A stretch of 21,307 nucleotides of DNA from DASWTL01 sp036405495 (GCA_036405495.1 DASWXL010000135.1:1-21307), one strand, 5' to 3'; positions 1-8,117 are shown, counted from the stretch's first letter. Notes: generated by a model from the letters alone, not told the origin. Program-made: numbers and translations.

Positions 1-51
1 TAAAAAATCTAATTATGCTGAAAGATACTGCTTGACCGGATATAAAAACAA

Positions 52-87
52 ATGCCTGCAGCAATATTTGATAATTGTTACAGGCAT
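52..87 (-). terminator. Probable terminator of the DUF937-like gene
   Basis: ATGCCTG (52-58) and CAGGCAT (81-87) are perfect inverted repeats. Inside them CAAT/ATTG can pair after a 3x3 internal loop. Read on the minus strand, the stem is followed by a T-rich run (TTTGTTTTTATA), which is the layout of an intrinsic terminator. It lies about 20 bases past the stop of the minus-strand gene. No energy calculation was made. Confidence 0.5.
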
Positions 88-107
88 CGGACGCAAAGCC
101 TGAAAGA

Positions 108-542
108 TCAGGCGCTTATGCGATGGGCTACGTCTTTGAAATCTACAAACCTTCCGTTGATATAAGAAAGGAGCGACACAACGGTAAAGTCCTTGTCGTT
201 GCTGGCTTTTAGCTCCTCTACCAGATCGGTCAGAGCGGTCGGTATCAGCGTGGACGCGATCTTGCTGGCTTCCTCCATGCTGATGTTATAAAACTTGCCC
301 AGCCGGTTAGCGAACTTATGCGATGTACTTCTTACAAATGAACAGTCGGGCGGACATAATTGAAAAAACTGCAGGATCTCATCGAACTTGCCGCTTTCCA
401 GATAATTCTTAATTCCGTCGATGATCGAACTTGAGGCCTCAATCACCACTTCCTCCTGGTGCTTCGCTGTTACCGGGTAAAGTTCTGACAAACCAAGTGC
501 ATTACGCTTAACTAATGAGAATATCCTTCCTATCATATCCAT
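108..542 (-). CDS. DUF937-like small helical protein of unknown function
   Basis: This is a 144-residue protein with no signal peptide or membrane segment. It appears mostly helical: an N-terminal stretch, then an acidic helix with the pattern EASSSIIDGIKNYLESGKFDE (about residues 35-55), then a second half with FANRLGKFYNIS and the pattern ASTLIPTALTDLVEEL (about 86-112). The order 'helper helix, short loop, F-x-x-x-L-x-x-x-x-x-I, A-x-x-x-IP' resembles small Bacteroidota proteins annotated as DUF937, whose function is not known. Two Cys residues sit in a CPPDC motif near residue 63. The ATG start is followed two codons later by a second ATG, so the exact start is uncertain by two residues. 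The gene is divergent from pgi and stands alone. The family call is by recollection of sequence pattern only. That the ORF is real is much surer than the family. Confidence 0.7.
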   Translation of the reverse strand: MDMIGRIFSLVKRNALGLSELYPVTAKHQEEVVIEASSSIIDGIKNYLESGKFDEILQFFQLCPPDCSFVRSTSHKFANRLGKFYNISMEEASKIASTLIPTALTDLVEELKASNDKDFTVVSLLSYINGRFVDFKDVAHRISA

Positions 543-618
543 GTTATCACTTTTTCAATTTTGTTATCATAAGCTTAAGAAGTACAACAAGTATTTATTT
601 TTTGTTTTGGCATTCTCA

Positions 619-626
619 CAAAATTA
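619..626 (-). promoter_or_regulatory. Candidate -7 element for the DUF937-like gene
   Basis: On the minus strand this reads TAATTTTG, a full match to the Bacteroidota -7 consensus TAnnTTTG. It would give a leader of roughly 70 bases. No clear -33 TTG is seen at the expected distance, so support is limited to the match and its position in an AT-rich divergent intergenic region. Confidence 0.35.
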
Positions 627-692
627 TCCCTGTTTTTTTGCGAATGTGTATAGTCGACACTATCTAAACAAAAAGTCATATCAAATACTTAT

Positions 693-700
693 TAACTTCG
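693..700 (+). promoter_or_regulatory. Candidate -7 element for pgi
   Basis: TAACTTCG matches TAnnTTTG at all but one fixed position and lies 16 bases before the pgi ATG. A competing candidate is TTTTTTTG at 633-640, with a TTG about 23 bases upstream of it at 607-609. The sequence cannot decide between them. Confidence 0.25.
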
Positions 701-716
701 CATCAAAGCAAAAGAA

Positions 717-2363
717 ATGTTACCAAGAACCAGTTTTACCGAAACCCGCGCTTACGCAGATCTGAATGACCACTATCAGCAGGTCTACGGCCAGCACATC
801 AGGGATATGTTTGACCAGGATGCGGATCGCTTCGCAAAATTTTCCGCACGGTTTGAAGAGATCCTGCTCGACTACTCCAAGAACCGGATCACAGAAGAAA
901 CGATGACCCTTCTTTTCCGTCTGGCGGAGGAATGCGGCGTCAGAGAGGCTGTTGAGGCGATGTTCACGGGCGAGAGGATCAATGAAACAGAGAACCGGTC
1001 AGTTTTGCATACGGCACTTCGGGATCCGTCCATAAGCGGCGTTCTGGTGGATGGCCATGATATCATGCCGGATGTGCGGGCGGTGCTGAGGCAAATGGAG
1101 AAATTTTGCAATTCGGTGATCTCAGGAGAATGGAAAGGATCTACCGGCAAAGAAATAACGGATGTAGTAAATATCGGCATAGGCGGTTCTGATCTCGGCC
1201 CCGTGATGGTTACGGAGGCCCTGAAAGCCTATAAGACCAGGCTGAACCTTCATTTTGTGTCGAACGTGGATGGGACACACATCGCTGAAACGCTGAAGAA
1301 GGTGGATCCGGAAACCACATTATTCCTGATCGCCTCGAAGACGTTCACTACCCAGGAAACGATGGCCAATGCACATTCTGCCAGAAACTGGTTTTTAGGG
1401 CACGGGGCCACTGAGGCTGATGTGGCCAAACATTTTGCAGCATTGTCTACCAACGCAAAGGCGGTTTCTGACTTTGGCATCGATACCGCAAATATGTTCG
1501 GTTTCTGGGACTGGGTAGGCGGACGATATTCCTTATGGAGCGCAATTGGTACATCCATAGCGCTGGGGATCGGATTTGACAATTTTCAAAAGCTGCTGGA
1601 TGGCGCCCATTCTATGGATAAGCATTTCAGGGAAACCGAATTTGAAAATAACCTGCCGGTGATACTCGGTTTGCTGGGCATCTGGTATAATAACTTCTTC
1701 GGTGCCGAAAGTCATGCCATTCTTCCGTACGACCAGTACCTCCACCGCTTTGCCGCTTATTTTCAGCAAGGCGACATGGAAAGCAACGGCAAGTATATTG
1801 ACCGGAACGGCAAAGTGGTGGATTATCAGACCGGCCCGATCATCTGGGGCGAACCCGGCACAAATGGCCAGCACGCTTTCTACCAGCTGATCCACCAGGG
1901 AACAAAGCTCATTCCGGCCGACTTTATCGCACCTGCACAATCACATAATCCGCTGGGTCAGCATCACCAGCTCCTGCTCTCCAACTTCTTTGCACAGACG
2001 GAAGCGTTGATGAACGGAAAAACGCTGGAGGAGGTCGTTCAGGAGTTCGTAACCCAGGGAAAACCGGAAGAAGAAATAACACGGCTTTCGCCTTTTAAGG
2101 TCTTTGCGGGTAACCGGCCGACCAATTCCATCCTCGTCAGAAAAGTTACGCCCTACATTCTGGGGTCACTCATCGCCATGTATGAACATAAAATTTTTGT
2201 GCAGGGCATCATCTGGAATATTTTCAGCTTTGATCAATGGGGCGTCGAGCTGGGCAAGCAGCTCGCCAGCCAGATCCTGCCCGAACTCAAAGGAGATGAG
2301 AAAATTGAAAGTCATGATTCCTCTACGAACGGGCTGATCAATCAGTACAAGCTGTGGAGGTAA
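717..2363 (+). CDS. pgi: Glucose-6-phosphate isomerase
   Basis: This enzyme interconverts glucose 6-phosphate and fructose 6-phosphate in the cytoplasm (glycolysis and gluconeogenesis). At 548 residues it has the length of the E. coli-type family. Both family signatures are present: DWVGGRYSLWSAIG (265-278) and the region GPIIWGEPGTNGQHAFYQLI (373-392). The phosphate-binding SIS motif NIGIGGSDLGP is at 152-162. The catalytic residues fall at the same numbers as in the E. coli enzyme: E355 in MESNGK, H386 in GQHAF, and K514 in WGVELGK. The ATG start gives the normal N-terminus. The gene stands alone and is divergent from the DUF937-like gene. Its stop lies only 5 bp from the stop of the converging cyclotransferase gene, so any terminator must sit inside a coding region. 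Confidence 0.98.
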   Translation: MLPRTSFTETRAYADLNDHYQQVYGQHIRDMFDQDADRFAKFSARFEEILLDYSKNRITEETMTLLFRLAEECGVREAVEAMFTGERINETENRSVLHTALRDPSISGVLVDGHDIMPDVRAVLRQMEKFCNSVISGEWKGSTGKEITDVVNIGIGGSDLGPVMVTEALKAYKTRLNLHFVSNVDGTHIAETLKKVDPETTLFLIASKTFTTQETMANAHSARNWFLGHGATEADVAKHFAALSTNAKAVSDFGIDTANMFGFWDWVGGRYSLWSAIGTSIALGIGFDNFQKLLDGAHSMDKHFRETEFENNLPVILGLLGIWYNNFFGAESHAILPYDQYLHRFAAYFQQGDMESNGKYIDRNGKVVDYQTGPIIWGEPGTNGQHAFYQLIHQGTKLIPADFIAPAQSHNPLGQHHQLLLSNFFAQTEALMNGKTLEEVVQEFVTQGKPEEEITRLSPFKVFAGNRPTNSILVRKVTPYILGSLIAMYEHKIFVQGIIWNIFSFDQWGVELGKQLASQILPELKGDEKIESHDSSTNGLINQYKLWR

Positions 2364-2368
2364 CGAGC

Positions 2369-3406
2369 TTATTTCTTCACCAGCCTGATCTGGAATAGCT
2401 TGTCCCATTTCTTCCCGGTAACGAATAAGCGGTCACCTTTCTTATCGAAGGCGATACCGTTAAGTACCAGATCATCGGTCGCTTCGGGATAGATGCCCGA
2501 AAGATCGATCTCTCCCGTCACTGCACCGTTTGCAGGATCAATGATCACGATCTTGTTGGATGTATAGATGTTGGCGTAGATCTTGCCGTCGATCACCTCC
2601 AGTTCGTTCAGCTGATCGACCGGTCCGTTGTTATCGTAAACTTCCAGATATTTTTCTTCGAGGAAATTGTCCTTGTTCAGGAAGTGGATAACGTTGGTGC
2701 CGTCGGTATTCAGGATATGCGTACCGTCGAACGCAAGGCCCCAGCCTTCACGGCTTGGGGGATAGGGTAATTGGCCTGTTTTCTCAAGGGTGTTCCTGTC
2801 ATAGATCAGGAAGACATGTTCCTGATAGGTGATCTGGATGACCTTATCGCCTACTACCGTTATCCCTTCAGCAAAAATATGATCGGGCATGTCTGTTTGC
2901 TGCAATACCTTCCCGGTAGCCACCTCAACTTTGCGCAGGCTTGATTCACCTCTGACGCCGTCACTTTCATAAAATATCCCGTCATGGTACTCCAGGCCCT
3001 GCGTATATGAGCTGGTATCATGCGGAAACGTCTTTACCACCTGATAGCCGAACTGCTCAGGTTGCTTTCCTGCCAGGAGGATAACGTTGGAGGTCACATC
3101 CTCTGCGTTGCCCGCCTGATAGACTTTCGCTGTAAACAGGCGATTGCCCATCGGCAGTTCAGCCGTTTTAAGCGTAATACCGGAAGTATCCGTTTTACGG
3201 CCAATGACCGTCGAATCGACATAGTACACCACCGAATCAAATGCTGTGCTGCCGAAATCAAGCTTAACCGGTATCGGTTCGCCTGCATGGACGCTTGACC
3301 CGATCTCCGGAGTTAGAAATGATACATGTTCTTTCGGTTTATCCGGTGTACACGACCATGAAGCGGTAATTATAACTGTAGTAAGCGTAAAAAAAAGTCT
3401 TTTCAT
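2369..3406 (-). CDS. Glutaminyl-peptide cyclotransferase, secreted lipoprotein
   Basis: The predicted reaction is cyclisation of N-terminal glutamine to pyroglutamate on peptides or proteins, in the periplasm or at the outer membrane. The ATG at 3406 gives 345 residues; the codon before it is TTG, a less likely start. A signal peptide ends in ITASWSC with Cys19, which could be lipidated, though the lipobox is imperfect because it has Trp at -2. Residues about 25-105 look like a beta-sandwich with the pattern VSFLTPEIGSSVHAGEPI. Residues about 115-345 are the five-bladed propeller of the plant/bacterial-type glutamine cyclotransferase family, with SYTQGLEYHDGIFYESDG, LRKVEVATGKV, NELEVIDGKIYANIY and LNGIAFD. 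It lies 9 bases downstream of yraN and is probably cotranscribed with it. The physiological substrate cannot be read from the sequence. Confidence 0.88.
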   Translation of the reverse strand: MKRLFFTLTTVIITASWSCTPDKPKEHVSFLTPEIGSSVHAGEPIPVKLDFGSTAFDSVVYYVDSTVIGRKTDTSGITLKTAELPMGNRLFTAKVYQAGNAEDVTSNVILLAGKQPEQFGYQVVKTFPHDTSSYTQGLEYHDGIFYESDGVRGESSLRKVEVATGKVLQQTDMPDHIFAEGITVVGDKVIQITYQEHVFLIYDRNTLEKTGQLPYPPSREGWGLAFDGTHILNTDGTNVIHFLNKDNFLEEKYLEVYDNNGPVDQLNELEVIDGKIYANIYTSNKIVIIDPANGAVTGEIDLSGIYPEATDDLVLNGIAFDKKGDRLFVTGKKWDKLFQIRLVKK

Positions 3407-3415
3407 CAATCTAAA

Positions 3416-3778
3416 CTAACCCGGCCAGAAGGCATCCTCAATATGCCTTATCTGATAGCCGCCTTCCCTGTTAAATAAAATGGAGACGATGTCAAACCGT
3501 ATCTCTCCGTTAAAATTCGTCTTATAAATATATCCGTTGGCTGCACGTTCCAACAGCCGCTGTTTTGAGAACCCGACAAAGTCTTCCGGCTCGCCGAAAG
3601 CATTGCTGCTCCGCGTTTTCACCTCAACAAAAATAAGCTGTTCGTCTTTGTATGCGATCACATCAACTTCGGCTTTGCCAAAAGTCCAGTTTTCTGCCAC
3701 AATTTCATAACCTTCTTTTTCAAGAAAAGACTTTGCCAATTTTTCGCCCAGCTTTCCGAAATCGTTATGTGTTGCCAA
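3416..3778 (-). CDS. yraN: YraN family (UPF0102) nuclease-fold protein
   Basis: This 120-residue protein is a complete YraN/UPF0102 member, a family with a restriction-endonuclease-like fold and a poorly settled role in DNA metabolism. It shows the family's N-terminal GKLGEKLA motif (8-15) and NW (30-31). The nuclease-like core has E37 and D39 in KAEVDVIA and E52-x-K54 in FVEVKTRSS. The start is TTG at 3778. No ATG or GTG exists upstream in frame, and starting here yields the usual MAxHNxxGxxGE N-terminus, so a TTG start is well supported. It is divergent from the small membrane protein, with about 19 bases between start codons. The downstream cyclotransferase gene follows after 9 bases. Confidence 0.92.
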   Translation of the reverse strand: MATHNDFGKLGEKLAKSFLEKEGYEIVAENWTFGKAEVDVIAYKDEQLIFVEVKTRSSNAFGEPEDFVGFSKQRLLERAANGYIYKTNFNGEIRFDIVSILFNREGGYQIRHIEDAFWPG

Positions 3779-3783
3779 TTCTT

Positions 3784-3791
3784 TATCTTTG
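3784..3791 (+). promoter_or_regulatory. Strong -7 element TATCTTTG before a small membrane protein gene
   Basis: TATCTTTG is a full match to TAnnTTTG. Its last base lies only 6 bases before the ATG at 3798. With the usual spacing, transcription would start at or next to the ATG, giving a leaderless message. The possible upstream TTG start at 3789 lies inside this element, which argues for the ATG. Confidence 0.5.
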
Positions 3792-3797
3792 AACCGT

Positions 3798-3986
3798 ATG
3801 ATAACAAAAGCTCCTTTATACCTGCGTATTGCCGCTCTTCCATTTATCGGCGGTTTCCTGTATTACTATTTTACGCAGGGTCCGAACCTCATCGCCCAGG
3901 CAAGTCTGGCCGGAGCATTCCTGTTTATCCTGACTGCACGTATAATTGATTTTCTCAACAGGAAAAAAGCAGGCAGGCGGTCATGA
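3798..3986 (+). CDS. Small two-helix membrane protein of unknown function
   Basis: This 62-residue protein runs from ATG 3798 to TGA 3984-3986. A short basic N-terminus (MITKAPLYLR) is followed by a hydrophobic helix around residues 10-24 (IAALPFIGGFLYYYF). A short loop, TQGPNLIAQ, leads to a second helix around 33-50 (SLAGAFLFILTARIIDFL), and the tail is highly basic (NRKKAGRR). It should sit in the inner membrane as a hairpin with both ends in the cytoplasm by the positive-inside rule. A consensus promoter directly before it, and the fit between the convergent dnaG and divergent yraN, support a real gene. I do not recognise a family. Confidence 0.65.
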   Translation: MITKAPLYLRIAALPFIGGFLYYYFTQGPNLIAQASLAGAFLFILTARIIDFLNRKKAGRRS

Positions 3987-4006
3987 GCGCATTGTACACA
4001 GCGCTC
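3985..4006. terminator. Possible bidirectional terminator hairpin
   Basis: GAGCGC (3985-3990) and GCGCTC (4001-4006) form a perfect 6-bp stem with a 10-base loop, between the convergent small membrane protein gene and dnaG. There is no T-run on either side, so the call rests on position and symmetry only. Confidence 0.3.
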
Positions 4007-4012
4007 TGCTGA

Positions 4013-5932
4013 TCACTTGACGATCACTGATCCTAAAAAGCCTGATATCCCCTTTTCCACTTCTTTTACCTGCAGGTACCGCTTCATCAGGATAGCCTGA
4101 TTATCCGGATCATTCTCCGCCTGAATTTCGGCACGTATATTCTTCAAAATGCGGTCCACCTTGCGCTTCTTCAGGTGAAATATCCCGCCAAGGATCGTTG
4201 CCCGCAGGTTCTCGTTCTCATGTTTCACATAGATCTTTCGCTTTTCGAACCAGTTTTCGCTCAGCACATAGGGCGATGAGATCAGCGAAATCGCGAGCTC
4301 GGAAACCTTACTGTCGGGATGCTTGATAAAATCCTTGTCTTCCGGCAACTCACCGCGTTCAAGTCGCGCCTTATAGTCTTCGAACATTGCCCGGCATACC
4401 GGATGCTCCAGCTCCACATCACTCAGGTTCATCACCACGTACGGACCTATGTAGGTGTCGGTGATACCGTCCCAATGAACCAGTTCATGGCCGTAATTCA
4501 GCAACAGGCGAATGATCTCGCGCTCCTGATACTCGTCGGTGTCGGTAGTGACCCCTTCGGCCGGGAAATCAGGATGCGGCGGCGGTTCGGGATCCGGAAG
4601 CGGAACTGGCTGGTTGTCCCTCTTAGCTTTCCCCAAACGCATTTTATTGAGCTCGGAGATCAGGACCCGCTCTTCGATCTGAAGAATGGAGCTGCACTCC
4701 CTCACAAAGACCGAAGCCTTGATGCTGTCCGGAATTTTGGCGATACTTTCTACGATCTCCCTAATGATACCAGCCTTTTTAATCGGATCATTACCGGCAT
4801 CCTTAAGGAGGATCGACGTTTTATAAAGAATGAAATCTTTCTGATTCTTTTCAATGTAGGTTTTGAAAGCGGAGCTCCCCACCTCATGTGCATATGAATC
4901 GGGATCGTGACCGTCGGGGAAAAGAACAACCTTAACGTTGAGCCCTTCCTCCAGGATCATGTCGAGCCCCCGCAGCGACGCCTTGATCCCTGCAGCATCG
5001 CCGTCATAAAGAATAGTGACGTTCTTTGTGAACCGGGCGATCAGCCGGATCTGCTCGGTCGTAAGCGATGTTCCTGAAGATGCTACGACGTTCTCAATGC
5101 CTGCCTGATGAACAGAAAGCACATCGGCATAGCCTTCAACCAGGTAACAATTGTCATGATCACGGATCGCTTTCTTGGCGTGAAATAGTCCGTAAAGTAC
5201 ATTTGACTTATGATAGATCTCGCTCTCAGGCGAGTTGACGTATTTCGGAACGTTCTTATCCGTCTTTAGCGTACGGCCGCCGAAGCCGATCACCCGACCG
5301 GTAAAATTGTGGATCGGGAACATCACCCGGCCACGGAACCGATCGTACAGCTTCCCCTTATCATTGCGGATCACCAGGCCGGTCTGCTCCAGATATTCTT
5401 CTTTATGGCTCTCCGCAGCGGCTCTATTCAGTAAAGCATCCCACTCGTCGGGCGAATATCCCAGTTCAAACTTTTTGATGATATCGTCGCGAAAACCCCG
5501 CTCCTTAAAGTAGCTGAGGCCGATCGTTTGCCCGGCCTGCGTCTCCCACATGGCATGCTGAAAGAACTTCCCCGCCCAGGCGGAGACAATAAAAAGGCTC
5601 TCCCGGCGATCGTCAGCAGCGATCTGCTCGGGAGACTGGAGGGTCTCCTCTACCTCAATGCTGTATTTGTTAGCCAGGTATTTCAGCGCTTCCGGATACG
5701 AGTACTTTTCGTGGTCCATAATGAAGCGCACAGAGTCGCCGCCTTTACCGCAGCCAAAACACTTATATATACCTTTATTTACGGATACGTGGAACGATGG
5801 CGTCTTCTCATTGTGAAACGGACAGTTTCCGATCAGGCTGGTACCCCGCTTCTTAAGATGCACAAAATCACCCACTACTTCCTCGATCCGGGAAGCTTCC
5901 AAAATCTTATCAACGGTTTCTTTAAGGATCAC
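4013..5932 (-). CDS. dnaG: DNA primase DnaG
   Basis: This enzyme synthesises RNA primers for chromosome replication, in partnership with the DnaB helicase. The 639-residue length is normal. The N-terminal CHC2 zinc finger has C37, H40, C58 and C61 (CPFH and CFGC). The catalytic core carries the basic RNA-polymerase motif with RFRGRVMFPI and GRVIGFGGR (about 198-220). The TOPRIM domain has E266 in VEGYADV and the metal-binding D310/D312 in LYDGDAAG. The C-terminal portion from about 430 would be the DnaB-interacting region. The start is GTG at 5932, which gives the family-typical MIxxETVDxI N-terminus. It is last in the minus-strand cluster headed by secA, 36 bases after the preceding gene, with a promoter-like element in the gap. 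Confidence 0.97.
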   Translation of the reverse strand: MILKETVDKILEASRIEEVVGDFVHLKKRGTSLIGNCPFHNEKTPSFHVSVNKGIYKCFGCGKGGDSVRFIMDHEKYSYPEALKYLANKYSIEVEETLQSPEQIAADDRRESLFIVSAWAGKFFQHAMWETQAGQTIGLSYFKERGFRDDIIKKFELGYSPDEWDALLNRAAAESHKEEYLEQTGLVIRNDKGKLYDRFRGRVMFPIHNFTGRVIGFGGRTLKTDKNVPKYVNSPESEIYHKSNVLYGLFHAKKAIRDHDNCYLVEGYADVLSVHQAGIENVVASSGTSLTTEQIRLIARFTKNVTILYDGDAAGIKASLRGLDMILEEGLNVKVVLFPDGHDPDSYAHEVGSSAFKTYIEKNQKDFILYKTSILLKDAGNDPIKKAGIIREIVESIAKIPDSIKASVFVRECSSILQIEERVLISELNKMRLGKAKRDNQPVPLPDPEPPPHPDFPAEGVTTDTDEYQEREIIRLLLNYGHELVHWDGITDTYIGPYVVMNLSDVELEHPVCRAMFEDYKARLERGELPEDKDFIKHPDSKVSELAISLISSPYVLSENWFEKRKIYVKHENENLRATILGGIFHLKKRKVDRILKNIRAEIQAENDPDNQAILMKRYLQVKEVEKGISGFLGSVIVK

Positions 5933-5954
5933 AGGAGTTTGTCTTCGGTAGCTG

Positions 5955-5962
5955 GAAAGATA
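5955..5962 (-). promoter_or_regulatory. Candidate -7 element for dnaG
   Basis: Minus-strand TATCTTTC matches TAnnTTTG except the last base. It lies in the 36-base gap upstream of dnaG, about 22 bases before its GTG. It suggests dnaG can be transcribed separately from the upstream secreted-protein gene. Confidence 0.3.
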
Positions 5963-5968
5963 TGAATT

Positions 5969-6919
5969 TTAATTTTTTTTATAGTCTTTATGCAGAACAA
6001 GGAAACTGGCTCTTTCGGCCCGCTTGAACGGGATGTCCCAGCTGCCCTGGTAACTCACTTTCGTCGGCAGCAGGACTTCGTTATGATCGAAGTATCCAAG
6101 TTCGATGTTCATTTGCACATCGAAATCAAACGCCAGATTATCGTATTTCATATCGACATATCTGCCAAGGATCTGAAAATTGCGTTTATCAAATATAGTG
6201 GTGAGCTCTTTGATCATTAAGCCGTCTTTTGTCCAGTCAGACAGACCGGGCTTGACGGCGATCTTGAACCGGTACACGGGAATCGAATCCAGATAGGTGC
6301 CGCTGTAAAACGCATAATCATAATACTGACGCATATTGGCAGTGAAGATCTGTGTCTTCTTTGCAATAAAGGGAACACCTTCGATGGGCCGGCCCGGACT
6401 GAAGATCAGGGTTTTAAGCTTGTCTTTATAAGATTCGTTACTTTCTTTTTTTTTACCGGCTATGGAAACGGAGGGGGTGAAGTCTGAGTTATAGGCATTC
6501 ATGAAAATGTAATCGAACATCTCCACGGTATACAACTGATACTTTCCGTTCCTTTTGAACATTTTTCCCTCATTTTTCTTTGCCAGGAATTCCATTTTTT
6601 GTTTACCGGTATTCTTATGGCGGATCTTCCGGTAAAGCTTTCCCTGAATGTTATTCCTCTTATCATATGAAAACACCTGGTTCTCGGCAGTGAAGTTGTA
6701 CCTTTTCATGTTCCGGAACGCTTCGTAGAAGCTGGTATCATGGATGATCTCATTGATAAAGGTCTCGACAGATAAGCGTGTTGACGTGATCGTTACGGCA
6801 GAATCTATTTTGACAGTTAACAGGGTATCAGGATTAAAGCGGGGGATCTGCTGACTGACAGCGCTGCCGGCAAGCAGCAGGAAAAGCAGAACAGCGGCTA
6901 CTGTCTTCATAACAGGCAT
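5969..6919 (-). CDS. Secreted protein of unknown function
   Basis: This is a 316-residue protein with a clear signal peptide (hydrophobic run VAAVLLFLLLAGSAVS, likely cleavage before QQ). A second ATG three codons in (6910) would serve equally well as start. The mature part is rich in Tyr, Phe and Lys and has alternating patterns typical of beta structure. It includes ITSTRLSVETFINEI, a charged Lys-rich stretch, and a C-terminal half with KELTTIFDKRNFQILGRYVD and LLPTKVSYQGSWDI. The C-terminal half loosely recalls periplasmic LolA-like folds or Bacteroidota envelope proteins. That is impression only, and I do not recognise the family. It lies 13 bases after the M20D amidohydrolase gene and 36 before dnaG, so it is probably read in the secA cluster. 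Confidence 0.85.
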   Translation of the reverse strand: MPVMKTVAAVLLFLLLAGSAVSQQIPRFNPDTLLTVKIDSAVTITSTRLSVETFINEIIHDTSFYEAFRNMKRYNFTAENQVFSYDKRNNIQGKLYRKIRHKNTGKQKMEFLAKKNEGKMFKRNGKYQLYTVEMFDYIFMNAYNSDFTPSVSIAGKKKESNESYKDKLKTLIFSPGRPIEGVPFIAKKTQIFTANMRQYYDYAFYSGTYLDSIPVYRFKIAVKPGLSDWTKDGLMIKELTTIFDKRNFQILGRYVDMKYDNLAFDFDVQMNIELGYFDHNEVLLPTKVSYQGSWDIPFKRAERASFLVLHKDYKKN

Positions 6920-6932
6920 GTATTGCGTTTAA

Positions 6933-8117
6933 TTAATTACCCAGCCGCTTAACGGCGATATAAGCCATCAAACCGGTACCCGTTCTCAGGGCGTTCTCAT
7001 CCACATCAAAGGTAGGGGTATGAACCGATGAGGTAATGCCGCGGGTTTCATTCCGTGTGCCGAGGCGATAAAAACAGGCCTCGGCAACCTGCGAGTAGTA
7101 AGCGAAATCTTCGGCGGCCATCCACAGATCAAGATCCAGCACGTTTTCTTTACCGAGATATTCTTCGGCAAACCCGCGTACCTGCCCCGTCAGCTTTTCT
7201 TCGTTGACCAGGAACGGGTATCCCTTCATAATGTTGAATTCACATCTGCCGCCCATACTTTCAGCAATGCCTTCGGCCATTTTCTTCATACGCTTGTGGG
7301 CTTCCGCACGCCAATCTTCGTCCATGGTCCGGAACGTTCCCTCCAGGTAAACCTCATTTGGAATAACGTTAGTAGCGCCGTTGGCGATGATCTTGCCAAA
7401 AGAAAGCACGCACGGAAGCCTGGGATCATTCATGCGACTGACAATTTGCTGTAATGCGATTATAATATGCGATGTGATGAGTATCGGGTCAATGTTCTGC
7501 TGCGGCTGTGCGCCGTGACCGCCTTTACCATGTACGGTAACATAGATCTCGTCGGTAGACGCCATGTACTTGCCGGAGCGGAAGCCCACCTTTCCGGTAT
7601 CGATCAGCGGCATCACATGCTGGCCGATCACGGCCTGAGGGCTGGGATTCTCCAGAACGCCTTCCCTGATCATAATGCTTGCACCGCCGGGCAATCGTTC
7701 TTCTGCCGGCTGAAAGATTAATTTAACGGTGCCGCCGAATTCATCCTTAAGCTGATTCAGGATCGTAGCGGTACCCAAAAGGGATGAAGTATGAACATCA
7801 TGTCCGCAGGCATGCATTACCCCCTCGTTCCTGGACCGGTACGATACATCGTTGGCCTCCATAATGGGTAACGCGTCCATATCAGCCCGGAGAGCTACGA
7901 CATTTTCGGACGGCCGGTTCCCTTTTAAAAGGGCTACAATACCGGTATCGGCCATCTTCTCATACGGAATTCCGAGCTCATCCAGCTTTGAAGCCACAAA
8001 TGCAGAGGTCTGGTGTTCCTGGAATGAGAGTTCCGGATTGGCGTGCAGATGCCTGCGATTTTCGACCACGCCGCGGAAGATCTGATCCGCCAGCTGCTGT
8101 ATCTTGTTTTTAAGCAT
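6933..8117 (-). CDS. M20D-family amidohydrolase (N-acyl amino acid / aminobenzoyl-type)
   Basis: This 394-residue metal-dependent hydrolase belongs to peptidase family M20, subfamily D, which contains hippurate hydrolase, N-acyl-L-amino-acid amidohydrolases and plant IAA-amino-acid hydrolases. The binuclear metal ligands are visible: C104 and H106 in HACGHDVHT, E139/E140 in FQPAEE, H167 in GQHV, and H366 near the C-terminus in SSVHTPTF. ADMDALP is at 78-84, and the dimerisation-domain motif GKGGHGAQP is at 197-205. No signal peptide is seen, so it is cytoplasmic. The ATG abuts the stop of the upstream SPOR gene without a gap (TAGATG), implying cotranscription and probably translational coupling. 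The exact acyl-amino-acid substrate cannot be told from sequence. Confidence 0.93.
   Translation of the reverse strand: MLKNKIQQLADQIFRGVVENRRHLHANPELSFQEHQTSAFVASKLDELGIPYEKMADTGIVALLKGNRPSENVVALRADMDALPIMEANDVSYRSRNEGVMHACGHDVHTSSLLGTATILNQLKDEFGGTVKLIFQPAEERLPGGASIMIREGVLENPSPQAVIGQHVMPLIDTGKVGFRSGKYMASTDEIYVTVHGKGGHGAQPQQNIDPILITSHIIIALQQIVSRMNDPRLPCVLSFGKIIANGATNVIPNEVYLEGTFRTMDEDWRAEAHKRMKKMAEGIAESMGGRCEFNIMKGYPFLVNEEKLTGQVRGFAEEYLGKENVLDLDLWMAAEDFAYYSQVAEACFYRLGTRNETRGITSSVHTPTFDVDENALRTGTGLMAYIAVKRLGN

Noticed and set aside
541..765. A 74-codon plus-strand ORF in the AT-rich region before pgi
   Set aside because: It overlaps the divergent promoter region and the pgi start, has no family resemblance, and looks like translated AT-rich noise.
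1533..1940. Long antisense ORFs over pgi, dnaG and secA
   Set aside because: They lie fully within strongly conserved genes on the other strand and match no family, so they are frame shadows.
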